A DNA stretch of 5,376 nucleotides from CAYFSC01 sp964345695 (GTDB lineage: Bacteria > Bacteroidota > Rhodothermia > Rhodothermales > Salinibacteraceae): NCBI GenBank assembly GCA_964345695.1, contig CAYFSC010000198.1, forward strand, positions 1 to 5,376, in the 5' to 3' direction. Positions 5,261 through 5,376 of this stretch are shown one piece after another. The translations under genes were made by a program, and so were the position numbers. The number at the start of each line of letters is the position of its first letter. Positions within the stretch are counted from its first letter, which is position 1. Under the pieces are notes generated by a model, which saw only the letters and a program-made list of their open reading frames with translations, did no database searches and was not told where the DNA came from.

Positions 5261-5376
5261 GTGCCTCGATCACCCCGGCGTTCTCGGCGCCGCTGCCCTC
5301 GGGTTTCAGGACGGCAGACAGCCGACCGCGGCTGCGCTCTGAACGATGTCTCACCCTGCTGCTGTCCGCCGTCTGC
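5226..5376 (-). CDS. 3' end of a convergent hypothetical gene (partial)
   Basis: On the minus strand one frame is open from the right window edge (first full codon 5375-5373) to a TGA at 5228-5226, giving 49 residues without a start. The tail reads LSAVLKPEGSGAENAGVIEA followed by a short Pro/Glu/Ser-rich end and a final Ala. Third codon positions are mostly G or C, and the composition (acidic, Pro-rich) resembles a real C-terminal tail better than the Arg-rich translation of the neighbouring frame, which ends at 5250-5248. It would converge on the sugar porter, with a 25-base gap between stops. The product cannot be recognised from this fragment, and the first half (Arg/Ser-rich) is not clearly protein-like, so this may be a chance open frame. 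Confidence 0.4.
   Translation of the reverse strand, partial: QTADSSRVRHRSERSRGRLSAVLKPEGSGAENAGVIEAPPEPEPPSPGA

Noticed and set aside
5094..5342. 82-codon plus-strand frame across the sugar porter end and the repeat
   Set aside because: It is a shifted-frame shadow of the transporter followed by translated repeat; Arg/Ser-rich with no motif.

Overview
The window reads as chromosomal DNA of a high-GC bacterium. The best guess is a halophilic Rhodothermota/Bacteroidota relative such as Salinibacter. This rests on GC-rich third codon positions, acidic proteins, mostly absent Shine-Dalgarno sequences, a Bacteroidota-like TTG/TAnnTT promoter candidate, and short tandem repeats with a 7-8 base unit in three of the four gaps after genes. 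The genus is an inference from style; no marker gene is present. I saw no rRNA, tRNA, CRISPR array, insertion sequence or phage gene.

Layout, left to right. (1) 49-642 (+): a short diadenylate cyclase of the archaeal DacZ-like type, which would make c-di-AMP. (2) 643-838: a gap with a 9-bp hairpin, a decayed heptamer repeat and a candidate promoter. (3) 839-2632 (+): a complete exported gamma-glutamyltransferase with an intact autoprocessing threonine. (4) 2633-2755: a gap filled by a 14-bp stem and a nine-unit heptamer tandem repeat. (5) 2756-3661 (+): an exported PIG-L/LmbE zinc deacetylase with the AHPDD and HPDH metal motifs. (6) 3662-3751: a gap with nested inverted repeats and a repeated CACTGCAC octamer. 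(7) 3752-5200 (+): a 12-helix sugar porter very like XylE, with the sugar-site and proton-coupling residues kept. (8) 5201-5376: a third repeat block that runs into the probable 3' end of a convergent minus-strand gene, which enters from beyond the right edge.

The genes do not form an obvious pathway. Gamma-glutamyltransferase and the PIG-L deacetylase both look exported and are adjacent on one strand, so a shared role in breaking down extracytoplasmic amide-linked compounds (gamma-glutamyl and N-acetyl-sugar conjugates) is possible but speculative. The sugar porter would import a hexose or pentose with protons. The cyclase is cytoplasmic and would feed c-di-AMP signalling, which in other organisms controls potassium and osmotic balance; that would suit a salt-in halophile. 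No new defence or mobile system is evident. The least explained content is the set of spacer repeats and the partial gene at the right edge.
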